NCBI RefSeq assembly: GCF_039912695.1
Contig: NZ_JBDSPJ010000023.1
Coordinates: 124,001-188,000, forward strand
Length of the DNA stretch: 64,000 bases
Source: Pseudolysinimonas_A sp039912695
Lineage (GTDB): Bacteria > Actinomycetota > Actinomycetes > Actinomycetales > Microbacteriaceae
Reading direction: 5' to 3'
Shown: piece by piece, positions 7,365 through 17,372 of the stretch
Numbering within the stretch: the stretch's first letter is position 1
Layout of the letters: each line of letters starts with the position of its first letter
Program-made: the position numbers and the translations under genes
The notes under the pieces: model-generated
Databases searched by the model: none
Told to the model about the DNA's origin: nothing
What the model saw: only the letters and a program-made list of their open reading frames with translations

Positions 7365-8771
7365 GTGGCGATCCGGCTGTACGACTCGCGCGCTCAGGCG
7401 CTGCAAGAGTTCGTCGCGCTCGAACCGGGCAAGGTCGGAATGTACGTCTGCGGGCCGACGGTGCAGTCCTCCCCGCACATCGGGCACCTCCGCAGCGCGC
7501 TGGCCTACGACCTGTGGCGGCGCTGGTTCACCTACCGCGGGTACGACGTCACCTTCGTGCGCAACGTCACCGATATCGACGACAAGGTGCTGGCCAACGG
7601 CAGTGCGAACGACCCGTGGTGGGCGGTCGCCTACCGGGTCGAACTCGAATTCACGGCCGGCTACAACGCCCTCGGCATCCTGGCGCCGACCTATGAGCCG
7701 CGAGCCACGGCATCCATTCCGGGGATGCAGGAGCTGATCGCCACCCTGATCGAGAAGGGTCACGCCTACGTTGCCGAGGACGGCACGGGTGACGTGTTCT
7801 TCGACGTCAAGAGCTGGGCTGCCTACGGTGAGTTGACCAACCAGAAGCCTGACGACATGGCGGACTCCGCCGACGCCGCTACTCGGGGCAAGCGCGACCC
7901 GCGCGACTTCGCTCTATGGAAGGGCACGAAGGCGGGGGAGCCGGCATCGGCGTCGTGGAACTCCCCGTGGGGTCCCGGCCGTCCGGGCTGGCACGTCGAA
8001 TGCTCGGCGATGGCCCGCCGTTATCTGGGTTCATCGTTCGACATCCACGGCGGCGGACTCGACCTGCGCTTCCCGCACCACGAGAACGAACTCGCCCAGT
8101 CGACCGCGGCGGGGGATGCATTCGCGCAGCACTGGGTGCACAACGGGTTGGTCAACATCGACGGCCAAAAGATGTCGAAGTCGCTCGGCAACTCGATCTA
8201 CGCCGCCGAGTTCCTCGCCGCGGCGCGGCCGATCGTCATTCGCTACTACCTCGCGAGTGCGCACTACCGCTCGACGATCGACTACCACGCGGGTTCGCTC
8301 GTCGAGGCAGAGTCGGCGCTCGACCGCATCCAGGGATTCCTCGAGCGATCGGGCCGGGTACTGGCAGGTCAGGGCACCTCAGGCGGTGCCGTCGCCATAC
8401 CGGACGCATTCGCGACTGCGATGGACGACGACCTCGGGGTACCCCAGGCGCTCGGCGTCGTGCACGAAACGGTGCGGGCGGGGAACGCTGCGCTCGATGA
8501 CGGCGACACCGCGACCGCGGCCCGCGCACGGGCTGAGGTCATCGCGATGACGTCGGTGCTGGGCATCAACCCGGAGGCTCCGGAATGGACGTCGGGCGAA
8601 GGCGGAGCAGCGGATGCCGTGCTCGGCACCCTCGTCGACCGACTCATCGCCGAACGGGAGTCCGCTCGGGCTTCGAAAGACTTCGCGACCGCCGACAAGG
8701 TGCGCGACACATTGGCCGGTGCGGGCATCACGCTCGAAGACGGCCCCGAGGGAACTCGGTGGACCCTGTGA
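7365..8771 (+). CDS. cysS: Cysteinyl-tRNA synthetase
   Basis: A 468-residue class I aminoacyl-tRNA synthetase. The HIGH motif is in CGPTVQSSPHIGHLRSAL, the KMSKS loop in GQKMSKSLGNSIY, and zinc ligands are the Cys of CGPTVQ, the Cys of WHVECSAMA and the HHENE segment. The C-terminal DALR/anticodon region extends to EDGPEGTRWTL. It begins at a GTG 31 bp after ispDF and ends 12 bp before rlmB, so the four genes probably form one operon. Length matches the family. Confidence 0.97.
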   Translation: MAIRLYDSRAQALQEFVALEPGKVGMYVCGPTVQSSPHIGHLRSALAYDLWRRWFTYRGYDVTFVRNVTDIDDKVLANGSANDPWWAVAYRVELEFTAGYNALGILAPTYEPRATASIPGMQELIATLIEKGHAYVAEDGTGDVFFDVKSWAAYGELTNQKPDDMADSADAATRGKRDPRDFALWKGTKAGEPASASWNSPWGPGRPGWHVECSAMARRYLGSSFDIHGGGLDLRFPHHENELAQSTAAGDAFAQHWVHNGLVNIDGQKMSKSLGNSIYAAEFLAAARPIVIRYYLASAHYRSTIDYHAGSLVEAESALDRIQGFLERSGRVLAGQGTSGGAVAIPDAFATAMDDDLGVPQALGVVHETVRAGNAALDDGDTATAARARAEVIAMTSVLGINPEAPEWTSGEGGAADAVLGTLVDRLIAERESARASKDFATADKVRDTLAGAGITLEDGPEGTRWTL

Positions 8772-8783
8772 GGCAGGAACAAA

Positions 8784-9827
8784 TTGGTTAAGCCTGGGCG
8801 CCCCGGCGCACGCGGAAACAAGAAGGGCCCGACCACGGGCACCGGCGGTCATGGTCGTCAGGCGCTTGAGGGCAAGGGGCCGACCCCGAAGGCAACCGAC
8901 CGCAGCTGGCATGTCGCCGGCAAGCGGAAGGCGGCGAACGATCGCCTCGAAGCCGCACGCGAGAGGCACGGTGGCGGAAAGCCGGGTGCCGACAGGCAGG
9001 GTGCGGACCGGCAGGGTGCGGACCGACAGGGCGGCACCGGTCGACCGGCCCCCGAGCGGCGTCGCGCTCCCCAGCGGGACGCCGAGTCGGAGATGGTCAC
9101 CGGGCGCAACTCGGTCGTCGAAGCGCTGCGGGCGAAGGTTCCGGGCACGACGCTCTACCTCGCGTCGCGGTTGGAGATGGATGACCGCGTGAAGGAAGCC
9201 ATCTCGCTCGCCGGCAAGCGCAACATCCCGGTGCTCGAAGTGATGCGGCAGGAACTCGACCGGATGACCGGTCCCGATTCGGTGCACCAGGGGCTTGCCC
9301 TCAAGGTTCCGGCCTACGAGTACGCGCATCCGATGGAACTGCTCGATCAGATCGAGAAGTCCGGCAAGGTGCCGCTGCTCGTCGCCCTCGACGGGATCAC
9401 CGATCCGCGCAACCTGGGTGCGATCGTGCGCTCGATTGCCGCGTTCGGCGGCCAGGGTGCGATCGTGCCGCAGCGCAGAAGCGTCGGGATGACGGCATCC
9501 GCGTGGAAAACCTCGGCAGGGGCCGCGGCGCGCGTCCCGGTCGCGATGGCGCCGAACCTGACGACGACGCTCAAGGAGTTCAAGAAGCGCGGCGTGTTCG
9601 TGCTCGGTCTCGACGGGGGCGGATCAGTGTCACTGCCGCAGCTCGCGCTCGCGAAAGAACCCATCGTGATCGTCGTCGGCAGCGAAGGCAAAGGGCTGTC
9701 GCGACTGGTCACCGAGACCTGCGACGCGGTCGTGTCGATTCCGATCGACTCGGCGACTGAGTCGCTCAACGCCGGCATCGCGGTGAGCGTCACGCTGTAC
9801 GAAATCTCGAAGCTTCGATCGACCTAG
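8784..9827 (+). CDS. rlmB: 23S rRNA 2'-O-ribose methyltransferase, RlmB/SpoU family
   Basis: A 347-residue SPOUT enzyme. Residues 1-100 are a basic, disordered tail with three tandem GADRQ repeats (about residues 72-86). The substrate-binding domain starts near EMVTGRNSVVEAL, and the trefoil-knot SAM domain contains GITDPRNLGAIVRS, IVVGSEGKGLSRLV and IPIDSATESLNAGIAVSV. It starts at a TTG preceded by GGCAGGAAC, 12 bp after cysS. It should methylate a guanosine in the peptidyltransferase region of 23S rRNA. The repeat-bearing tail is the only unusual part. Confidence 0.94.
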   Translation: MVKPGRPGARGNKKGPTTGTGGHGRQALEGKGPTPKATDRSWHVAGKRKAANDRLEAARERHGGGKPGADRQGADRQGADRQGGTGRPAPERRRAPQRDAESEMVTGRNSVVEALRAKVPGTTLYLASRLEMDDRVKEAISLAGKRNIPVLEVMRQELDRMTGPDSVHQGLALKVPAYEYAHPMELLDQIEKSGKVPLLVALDGITDPRNLGAIVRSIAAFGGQGAIVPQRRSVGMTASAWKTSAGAAARVPVAMAPNLTTTLKEFKKRGVFVLGLDGGGSVSLPQLALAKEPIVIVVGSEGKGLSRLVTETCDAVVSIPIDSATESLNAGIAVSVTLYEISKLRST

Positions 9828-9893
9828 ATCCATCTCGGGGTGGATGGACCCAGGTGTACGGGGGTCCATCCGCGCTTAGATGGATCTAAGCGC
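9825..9893. terminator. Nested inverted repeats between convergent rlmB and MMPL genes
   Basis: The inner perfect 10-bp hairpin has arms 9842-9851 and 9862-9871 (ggatggaccc/gggtccatcc). An outer perfect 11-bp pair spans 9825-9835 and 9878-9888 (tagatccatct/agatggatcta). A third hairpin, 9872-9880 with 9885-9893 around a TGGA loop, shares bases with the outer right arm, so it excludes the outer pairing. Lying between convergent stops, it is probably a bidirectional terminator. There is no U-tract. Confidence 0.7.
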
Positions 9894-9904
9894 ACAAGAA
9901 GCGG

Positions 9905-12133
9905 CTAGTCGCTCACCCCGAAGCGGGCGTGCAGACGCTTCAGCGGAGCGGGCGCCCACCACATGATCCGGCGCTGCCAGGTCATGAACGCCGGCACCAG
10001 GATGCAGCGCACGAGCGTCGCATCGAGCAGCACCGCAAAGGCCAGGGCGACGCCCAGCTGTTTGATGATCATCAGGTCACCGGTCGCGAAGCCGGCGAAG
10101 ACCACGATGATGATCAGCGCCGCCGAGGTGATGATGCGGCCGGACTGCTGAAGACCCCGCGCGATCGACTCTTCGTCGGTCGCGCCGGCATCCCGCTGAT
10201 CTTTGATGCGCGACAGGATGAACATCTCGTAGTCCATCGCGAGGCCGAAACCGAAGACGAAGGTCAGCAGCACGACGAGGGTGTCGACGCCGTACACGGT
10301 TGTGGGGTCGAAGCCCATGAGGCCGGCAAACGCTCCGTCTTGGAAGCCCCAGACCAGCAGTCCCACCGAGGCTCCGAGCGAGAGTGCGCTGGCGAACAGC
10401 GCCTTAAGCGGGATGACGACCGACCCCGTCATGAGGAAGAGCAGCAGCACGGTGCCCAGGGCGATGACGCCGGCCGCCCACGGGATGCCGCTGCGCAGAG
10501 ACTGCGAAAAGTCGACGGCGCGGGCATCCGTGCCGGTGACCCAGTGATCGAAGGCGGGATGTCCATCGCGGAGCTCGGCAACCACTGCGCCGCCGTTCTT
10601 GCCATCGACGACGACCGACGTTCGCCAGGCATCGCCCGACTCGACCGGCGTGCCCACCGACTCAACGTGCGCCAGCTTCGACGCGGTCGCGGCCCAGGAG
10701 CGGGCGTCCGCCTCGGAGCGCGTGACCAGCGCGACTCGGGGCGCCGCCGCCTCGGGGAAGTGTGTGTTCAACGTCGTGATGAAGGTGGACTGATCGGATG
10801 AGCTGGGGATCGCGTCGACCGCGGTGTTCGCCAGTCGAAGCGAGAGCACGGGAGTCGCGAGAAGCAGCAGCACCGCGAAAGCGCCGAGGGCGACGAGAGC
10901 TGGATGCCGCTGAAGTCGACGGGCAAGCTTCGAGAAGAAGCCCTCGGCGGGGGCGATATCGCCGAAGCGAGTGAGCGCTCGGCCGATCCCCGGGATCTTG
11001 GTGAGAGCGCCGGGACGCACCAGCCGTTCGCCGGTGAGCGCGAGGAGCGCCGGGAGGAGCGTGAGGGCGGATGCGATGGAGATCACGGTGACCGACAGGG
11101 CGCCCAGCCCGATCGCCTTGACGATCGACGGCGAGAAGAACAGCAGGCCGAGTCCTGCGATCGCGAACGTCGTGCCCGAGAACGCGACCGTGCGACCCGC
11201 CGTCTCTGCCGTTCGCACAATGGCCGTGAGTCGGTGTGCTCGCGCGGAGCCGCCATCCGGCGAGCGTCGGTACTCCTCACGGAACCGCGACACGATCAGC
11301 AGTCCGTAGTCGATCGAGAGGCCTAGCCCAACGGCCGTGACGACGTTGACGACGGTGGTGTTGACGTCGATCAGATAGGTGAACCCGAACAGGGCGCCGA
11401 GGCCACCGAGGATCGACACGAGCGCGCCAACGAGAGGCATGCCCGCAGCGAGGAAGCCGCCGAATACGACGAGCATCACAATCAGCGCGATCGGGAGGGC
11501 GATGGTCTCGCCCCGCTGAAGGTCGCTCTCGGAGATGTGCACGATCGAGTCGACGAGCAGATCGGAACTGCCGACTTGGGCCGTCGCGCCCGGAAAGGTC
11601 GTGCGGATCGCGTCTGCCGTCGAGCGCAGGCGATCCACAACGCGCTCGACGGTGGCATCCACGTCGTTGGCGGTCCGCGCAACTGACGCGCTGATCAGCA
11701 CCCCGTCGCCGTCAGCTGCGTAGAGCGAAGCAGTCCGTGGGTCGGGGCTGCCATCCGGAAGCGGCGGCAGGAGCAGTGGATCGACAACCGTCACGCCGTC
11801 GAGATCACCGAGGTCAGTTGCCGCGGCAGCGACGAGCGTTGCGAGTTCGGGATCCGTGGTGTCGACGCCGTAGACGAGAAGAGTCGTCGAACGGGCATCC
11901 TCCCCGGCCAGAAGATCGTCGGCCGTTTTACTCTCCCCGTTGGACCACGAGCTGCCGTCGCTCCCGAGTCGATCGAAGAGCCCCTGACCGGTCACCCCCG
12001 CGAGCGCGACCGCCGCCGCTGCACCCAGCACGACGACCCAAATTGTGAGGACCCGGAACGGATGCCGAGCGGATGCCCCGGCGAGTTTGCCCAGCGCGCC
12101 AACGGGGTGAGGATGCGAAGGGTCGACAGCCAT
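9905..12133 (-). CDS. MMPL/RND-family membrane exporter
   Basis: A 742-residue transporter with two MMPL halves, each an N-terminal membrane helix, a large extracytoplasmic domain and five helices (about 12 helices in total). Typical stretches are VVTAVGLGLSIDYGLLIVSRFREE in the first half and FVFGFGLAMDYEMFILSRIKDQ in the second, the membrane sites of proton relay. Such proteins export lipids, siderophores or drugs in actinobacteria. It is a single gene without an adjacent regulator or lipid-synthesis gene, so the substrate is unknown. The ATG at 12133 begins MAVDPSHPHPVGALGK. Confidence 0.9.
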   Translation of the reverse strand: MAVDPSHPHPVGALGKLAGASARHPFRVLTIWVVVLGAAAAVALAGVTGQGLFDRLGSDGSSWSNGESKTADDLLAGEDARSTTLLVYGVDTTDPELATLVAAAATDLGDLDGVTVVDPLLLPPLPDGSPDPRTASLYAADGDGVLISASVARTANDVDATVERVVDRLRSTADAIRTTFPGATAQVGSSDLLVDSIVHISESDLQRGETIALPIALIVMLVVFGGFLAAGMPLVGALVSILGGLGALFGFTYLIDVNTTVVNVVTAVGLGLSIDYGLLIVSRFREEYRRSPDGGSARAHRLTAIVRTAETAGRTVAFSGTTFAIAGLGLLFFSPSIVKAIGLGALSVTVISIASALTLLPALLALTGERLVRPGALTKIPGIGRALTRFGDIAPAEGFFSKLARRLQRHPALVALGAFAVLLLLATPVLSLRLANTAVDAIPSSSDQSTFITTLNTHFPEAAAPRVALVTRSEADARSWAATASKLAHVESVGTPVESGDAWRTSVVVDGKNGGAVVAELRDGHPAFDHWVTGTDARAVDFSQSLRSGIPWAAGVIALGTVLLLFLMTGSVVIPLKALFASALSLGASVGLLVWGFQDGAFAGLMGFDPTTVYGVDTLVVLLTFVFGFGLAMDYEMFILSRIKDQRDAGATDEESIARGLQQSGRIITSAALIIIVVFAGFATGDLMIIKQLGVALAFAVLLDATLVRCILVPAFMTWQRRIMWWAPAPLKRLHARFGVSD

Positions 12134-12153
12134 GACTCGACCCTAAAGCCGCG

Positions 12154-13428
12154 TCAGACCTTGTCTCGCCAGTCTTCGACCACGGTGATGGGAGCGGTAA
12201 TCGAGCCGGTCGGTGGATCGACCACGGTCATCTCATCGCGGCGGTGACGCAGCACCGTCTCGATGTACGAGGTCAGCGCTTCGGCGAGCGGAACGTTGCG
12301 CTTTTCGTCCTGCGAGCGGTACCACCGGTGCTCCAGCAACTGGTGGAAAACCTCGGCCGGTTCCAACTTCCCGCGCAGTTCACGCGGAATCGCGCGCACC
12401 ACAGGCTCGAACACCCGCGCGAGCCATTCGTGGGCGACAACCTCTTCGTCGTGACCGACCCTGTCACCGGAGGTGCGATAGGCGTCGAGGTCGTTCAGCA
12501 GGCGGCGCGCCTGGTTCTCGCCGGCATCCAATCCGGTCAGCCGCAGCAATCGGCGCGAATGGTGACCGGCATCCACCACCTTGGGTTGGATGCGCACTCG
12601 AGCGCCCGCGTCATCCCGACTGATCGACAGTTCCTCGATATCGAACCCGAGCTCGTTGAGTCGCTCGACGCGTTGCGCGATACGCCATCGCTCCGTTTCG
12701 GGGAACGATTCGGATGCCGTCAGCTCGACCCACAGGTCGCGGTAGGCCTCGACGATCCGGTCGGCGATCACGACGGGGTCGACGTCTTCATCGAGTCGGC
12801 CGCCGGACTGGAGGTCGAGAAGTTCGCCGGCGATGTTGATCCGGCCGATCTCGAGGTCGTGCTCGCGCTGCCCCGCGCTCAGGGCGCCGTCGTACAGTTT
12901 GCCGGTCTCGGCATCCACGAGGTACGCCGCGAAGGCGCCTGCGTCTCGCCGGAACAGAGTGTTCGACAGCGACACGTCGCCCCAGAAGAACCCGGCAACA
13001 TGAAGCCGCGCGAGCAGAACGGCGAGGGCATCGACCAACCGGGTGGCGGTATCCGGCCGGAGGGTCTGCGAGTAGATCGCGCGGTAGGGCAGCGAGAAAC
13101 GCAGGTGGCGAGTGACCAGCACCGGCGCGAGTTCTTCACCGGTCGCGGAGGTGCGTCCGGTGATCACGGCGATCGGTTCGACACACGGCAGGTCAAGGCG
13201 GTTGAGGGTGCGCAGCAGCTCGTACTCGTGTTGGGCCATCTCGGCAGTGGTCTCTTTGACGGCCAGCACGTGCTCGCCGAGCCGCACGAACCGCACGAGG
13301 TGTCGCGAGATGCCCTTAGGGAGTGCCGCGATGGTCTCGTCGGGCCAAAGCTCAAGGGGAAGGTTCCACGGCAGGTCGAGCAGAGCCGGATCGGGGACGG
13401 CCGAGGTGATCGAGAGGGCGGAACTCAC
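12154..13428 (-). CDS. DUF4032 protein with a kinase-like fold
   Basis: This 424-residue protein matches the actinobacterial DUF4032 family. Its N-terminal part resembles a LPS-kinase/protein-kinase fold: HVLAVKETTAEMAQHEYELL looks like the lysine/Glu region, and LLARLHVAGFFWGDVSLSNTLF resembles the catalytic H-x-D-x5-N loop with a DAE motif afterward (YLVDAETGKLY). The C-terminal half (about 230-424) is the DUF4032-specific region. It starts at a GTG at 13428. The substrate is unknown; small-molecule or protein phosphotransfer is an inference from these motifs. Confidence 0.85.
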   Translation of the reverse strand: MSSALSITSAVPDPALLDLPWNLPLELWPDETIAALPKGISRHLVRFVRLGEHVLAVKETTAEMAQHEYELLRTLNRLDLPCVEPIAVITGRTSATGEELAPVLVTRHLRFSLPYRAIYSQTLRPDTATRLVDALAVLLARLHVAGFFWGDVSLSNTLFRRDAGAFAAYLVDAETGKLYDGALSAGQREHDLEIGRINIAGELLDLQSGGRLDEDVDPVVIADRIVEAYRDLWVELTASESFPETERWRIAQRVERLNELGFDIEELSISRDDAGARVRIQPKVVDAGHHSRRLLRLTGLDAGENQARRLLNDLDAYRTSGDRVGHDEEVVAHEWLARVFEPVVRAIPRELRGKLEPAEVFHQLLEHRWYRSQDEKRNVPLAEALTSYIETVLRHRRDEMTVVDPPTGSITAPITVVEDWRDKV

Positions 13429-13473
13429 TCCCCGAGCCTAGGGCGAGCGACCCTCCCGAACCTCGGGCCGAGC

Positions 13474-13510
13474 AAAACAACGGCCCCCGCCTCGTAGGAG
13501 ACGGGGGCCG
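13474..13510 (-). terminator. Intrinsic terminator of the sugar ABC ATPase gene
   Basis: Read on the minus strand, a G/C stem (arms 13502-13510 and 13481-13489, cggcccccg type, with three further pairs around a 4-nt loop) is followed by a T-rich run, TTGTTTTG, at 13480-13473. It lies 17 bp beyond the MsmK-type gene stop, the arrangement of a classical Rho-independent terminator. Confidence 0.85.
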
Positions 13511-13526
13511 CGTAGAGGGGAGCCGG

Positions 13527-14630
<1,104 letters not shown>

Positions 14631-14865
14631 AGGAATACTGCTCCCGTTCACCGGCAGGTACGTGCCGGACGATCCTTAGTGAATGGATGATGTGCCGAGT
14701 TGGGGACTCAGTACCCCCGATTATGGCACGCCCCATTGAGGGGGCGGATTCGGCATCCGTCGGGGCGACTCCCAGAGTGGCCCCATACGCTCTACCAGGC
14801 GCTTTTGCCCGCGCGGCCTGTTCTGCAGTATTTTGGCGCCGCGTGACCCGACCTGAAGAGGATCC

Positions 14866-15747
14866 ATGAGCGAATCGCGTGAGGCTGCGCGCCAGCGCGC
14901 CAGCGAGCTCCGAGCCGAGCACCGCCGTCACGATCGACGCCAACGTACGGCGCTCATTCTCGGGATTACGGGTGGGATGCTCGTCGTGGCGGTGATTGTG
15001 GTTGTGGCACTCTCGACCCCGCGAACGCCCGCGACAGGTCCGGCGAACATGTTGAGCGACGGCATCAAGATCGGTCAGAACCTCGTAGCCGTGCCCACGG
15101 TGGGCCTCAAAGCCGACCAGACCCCGGTCGCGTCGTCGACGAATGCGCCGAACGTGGTCGACATCCAGATCTACGTTGACTACCTCTGCCCGAACTGCGG
15201 TCAGTTCGAAAAGCGCAATCGCGACACGCTCCGCGAGTGGGTGGAGTCGGGGGCGGCGACCGTCGAATTTCACCCGATCGCGATTTTCACCTCGAAGTCC
15301 GCGGGCACCCAGTACTCACTTCGGGCAGCGAATGCCGCGGCCTGCGTCGCCCAGTTTTCGCCCGACGACTTTTACGCATTTCATGACGAGCTGTTCGCCG
15401 AGCAGCCCGAAGAGAACACCCCGGGGCTCACCGACGAGCAACTGATCGCTGCGGCGCAGACAGCCGGCGTCGCAGACATTGCCAACGTCACGACCTGTGT
15501 GCACGACCACACCTACCGCGCCTGGGTAGTTGACGCGACGAACCGCGCTTTGGCCGGGCCCATCCCGGGCACCGACGTCGCGAAGATCGAGGCGACGCCG
15601 ACGATCATCGTCAACGGGCAAGAGTTTCACTACACGACGGCATTCGACCCGAACGAATTCCGACAGTTCGTGCTGAGGGTGGCCGGTCAGTCGTTCAGCG
15701 AGAACGCGACGCCGACGTCGACACCGACCGAGACCCCGGCCCCGTAG
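14866..15747 (+). CDS. Membrane-anchored DsbA-like thioredoxin-fold protein
   Basis: A 293-residue protein: basic cytoplasmic N-terminus (1-35), one transmembrane helix (about 36-58, ALILGITGGMLVVAVIVVVAL) and an extracytoplasmic thioredoxin fold of DsbA/DsbG type. The redox motif is CPNC (residues 108-111) in VDYLCPNCGQFEKRN, and the cis-proline loop is EATPTIIVNG. The tail is Pro/Thr-rich. It probably forms or isomerises disulfides in secreted proteins. The start follows GAAGAGGATCC. The 235-bp gap upstream of it contains two short hairpins but no gene. Confidence 0.9.
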   Translation: MSESREAARQRASELRAEHRRHDRRQRTALILGITGGMLVVAVIVVVALSTPRTPATGPANMLSDGIKIGQNLVAVPTVGLKADQTPVASSTNAPNVVDIQIYVDYLCPNCGQFEKRNRDTLREWVESGAATVEFHPIAIFTSKSAGTQYSLRAANAAACVAQFSPDDFYAFHDELFAEQPEENTPGLTDEQLIAAAQTAGVADIANVTTCVHDHTYRAWVVDATNRALAGPIPGTDVAKIEATPTIIVNGQEFHYTTAFDPNEFRQFVLRVAGQSFSENATPTSTPTETPAP

Positions 15748-15760
15748 ACTCGCTCGGCCC

Positions 15761-15833
15761 GCCTGCTTAGCTCAGTTGGTAGAGCAACGCTCTTGTAAAG
15801 CGTAGGTCGTCGGTTCGATTCCGACAGCAGGCT
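15761..15833 (+). tRNA. tRNA-Thr (anticodon UGU)
   Basis: A complete 73-nt cloverleaf: acceptor GCCTGCT/AGCAGGC, D arm GCTC-GAGC, anticodon stem ACGCT/AGCGT with loop CTTGTAA (anticodon TGT), T arm GTCGG-TTCGATT-CCGAC, and discriminator T. CCA is not encoded. The next coding gene starts only 3 nt after the discriminator base. Confidence 0.97.
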
Positions 15834-15835
15834 CG

Positions 15836-16810
15836 ATGTCTTCGACCTCTCCAGCGCCCCCCGCCGCGTCGGCACGACTTGTGCTCGTGCTCGTCGTCAC
15901 CTTCGCTACCGGCGGGCTCATCGCCGTGCAGTCGCGCATCAACGGGGAGCTGGGGCAGCGCCTCGGCGACGGTTTTCTGGCGGCGTTCATCTCGTTCGGA
16001 TCGGGATTCGTCATTCTGTGCCTCGTGGGAATCGTCTGGCGACCCGGGCGTCGCGGCGTTGCTCGCGTCGTCGCCGCGATTCGGGAGCGCCGCATCCCGT
16101 GGTGGTTGGTGCTCGGCGGCGCCGGCGGTGCGACTTTCGTGCTTGGTCAGACGCTCACGGTCGGCATCCTCGGGGTCGCGCTCTTCACGGTGGGCGTGGT
16201 CTGCGGCCAGACCGTGAGCTCGCTCCTGGTCGATCACCGCGGGCTTGCGCTCATGCCGGCAACGCCCGCGACCCCTCGGCGGATTTTCGGCGCCGCGCTG
16301 GCCGTACTTGCGGTCGGGGTAGCCGTCTCAGATCGGGTGCGTCCTGACGCGCCCTACCTCGCGCTCCTCATCCCGATCGTCGCCGGACTATTGGTCGGAT
16401 GGCAGCAGGCGGCAAACGGACAAGTGCGGTCGATCGCCGGGTCGGCCTACGCCGCGACCTTCGGCAACTTTCTCGTCGGCACCCTCGTGCTCGGGATCGC
16501 GCTGCTCGTGCACCTGGCGGTCGGCGGTGGCCGCGTCGAGTTGCCGACCGTGCCGTGGCTGTACCTGGGTGGTGCGCTCGGGTGTGTCTTCATCGCGGCG
16601 CAGGCTGTCATCGTCACAAGGACCGGCGTGCTGCTGATGGGTCTCGCGTTGCTCGCAGGACAGTTGTGCGCCGCCGTGCTGTTCGACCTGATCGTGCCGG
16701 TATCGGCCGACGGCATCCATCTGGTCACGGTCATCGGAACGGCTCTCGTGTTGGCAGCAGTCGTCGTTGCCGCGCTCCCACGGCGGGCTCGCGTTGCCGC
16801 ACCCGACTGA
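15836..16810 (+). CDS. YdcZ-type (DUF606) DMT-superfamily membrane transporter
   Basis: A 324-residue protein of two homologous five-helix halves, matching the DMT/YdcZ family; the opening helix LVLVLVVTFATGGLIAVQSRING is characteristic (the Q-x-R-I-N-G motif), and the second half repeats it as GLLVGWQQAANGQVRSIAG. The substrate is unknown; relatives are small-molecule exporters. The ATG at 15836 lies 3 nt after tRNA-Thr, and the only Shine-Dalgarno-like sequence (AGCAGG) is inside the tRNA acceptor stem, which is unusual. A later start inside the first helix is possible but would spoil it. Confidence 0.88.
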   Translation: MSSTSPAPPAASARLVLVLVVTFATGGLIAVQSRINGELGQRLGDGFLAAFISFGSGFVILCLVGIVWRPGRRGVARVVAAIRERRIPWWLVLGGAGGATFVLGQTLTVGILGVALFTVGVVCGQTVSSLLVDHRGLALMPATPATPRRIFGAALAVLAVGVAVSDRVRPDAPYLALLIPIVAGLLVGWQQAANGQVRSIAGSAYAATFGNFLVGTLVLGIALLVHLAVGGGRVELPTVPWLYLGGALGCVFIAAQAVIVTRTGVLLMGLALLAGQLCAAVLFDLIVPVSADGIHLVTVIGTALVLAAVVVAALPRRARVAAPD

Positions 16811-16817
16811 ACCCCGT

Positions 16818-17372
16818 TCACAACGAGGTGAGGAAGTTCCGAGCACTCATGGCCGGACGGCGACCGGTCGGCGCGAGATCGTGCTTCCCGCCGACGTAGA
16901 GCCAGCCGAGCAGAGACTCTCCAGGCTCTAGCCGATGGCAGCGCCGTACGGGTTCTGAACGGGTGAAGAGTCCGGTGCGCCACATGACTCCCCACCCCGC
17001 CTCGTCGAGAACCAGGCTGAGCGCGTGAGCGACTCCCGCGGCGACAGCCTCTTGCTCCCACTCGGGCACTTTGATGCTCGGTTTCGGGGACGCGACGATG
17101 GCGAGCAGAAGGGGCGCCCGAAGGGGTTTGGCGGCCATCTTCTCTGCCGCCAAACCCTGCAGGCCAGCCGCCTCGGCCAGGGCCTCTCCCACCCGACGGC
17201 GGGACTCGCCGCGCACCGCGATGATGCGCCACGGTCGCAGCGCCGCATGATCGCCGATGGATGCTGCCGCCTCGATGAGCGGCAGCAGGTCGCGCGTTCG
17301 GGGCGCCTGCTCGGTCACCGCGGGATGCGAGTGGCGGCGTCGCATCCCGTCGGCGATGGGGTGGCTGGTCAC
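16818..17372 (-). CDS. Nitroreductase-family flavoprotein
   Basis: A 184-residue FMN-dependent nitroreductase-like protein. Family features are HAALRPWRIIAVRG (FMN phosphate-binding region), AVAAGVAHALSLVLDEAGWGVMWRTG and GWLYVGG near the end. It begins at a GTG whose first base follows the msrB coding sequence as a GTGA overlap, indicating translational coupling with msrB. The family reduces nitro compounds, quinones or uracil-derived peroxides with NAD(P)H. The pairing suggests a role in redox or electrophile defence, but the substrate is not readable. Confidence 0.87.
   Translation of the reverse strand: MTSHPIADGMRRRHSHPAVTEQAPRTRDLLPLIEAAASIGDHAALRPWRIIAVRGESRRRVGEALAEAAGLQGLAAEKMAAKPLRAPLLLAIVASPKPSIKVPEWEQEAVAAGVAHALSLVLDEAGWGVMWRTGLFTRSEPVRRCHRLEPGESLLGWLYVGGKHDLAPTGRRPAMSARNFLTSL

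Noticed and set aside
8997..9041. GADRQ-encoding direct repeats in rlmB as a functional repeat array
   Set aside because: Three short in-frame copies in a disordered tail are best explained by slippage.
12244..13497. A 417-codon plus-strand frame opposite the DUF4032 gene
   Set aside because: Antisense shadow of a recognised family; no ribosome-binding site or motif.
14631..14865. Hairpins (ccggca/tgccgg and gcccc/ggggc) between the ABC ATPase and DsbA-like genes as operators
   Set aside because: They are short, GC-only and without a candidate regulator; likely chance in this composition.
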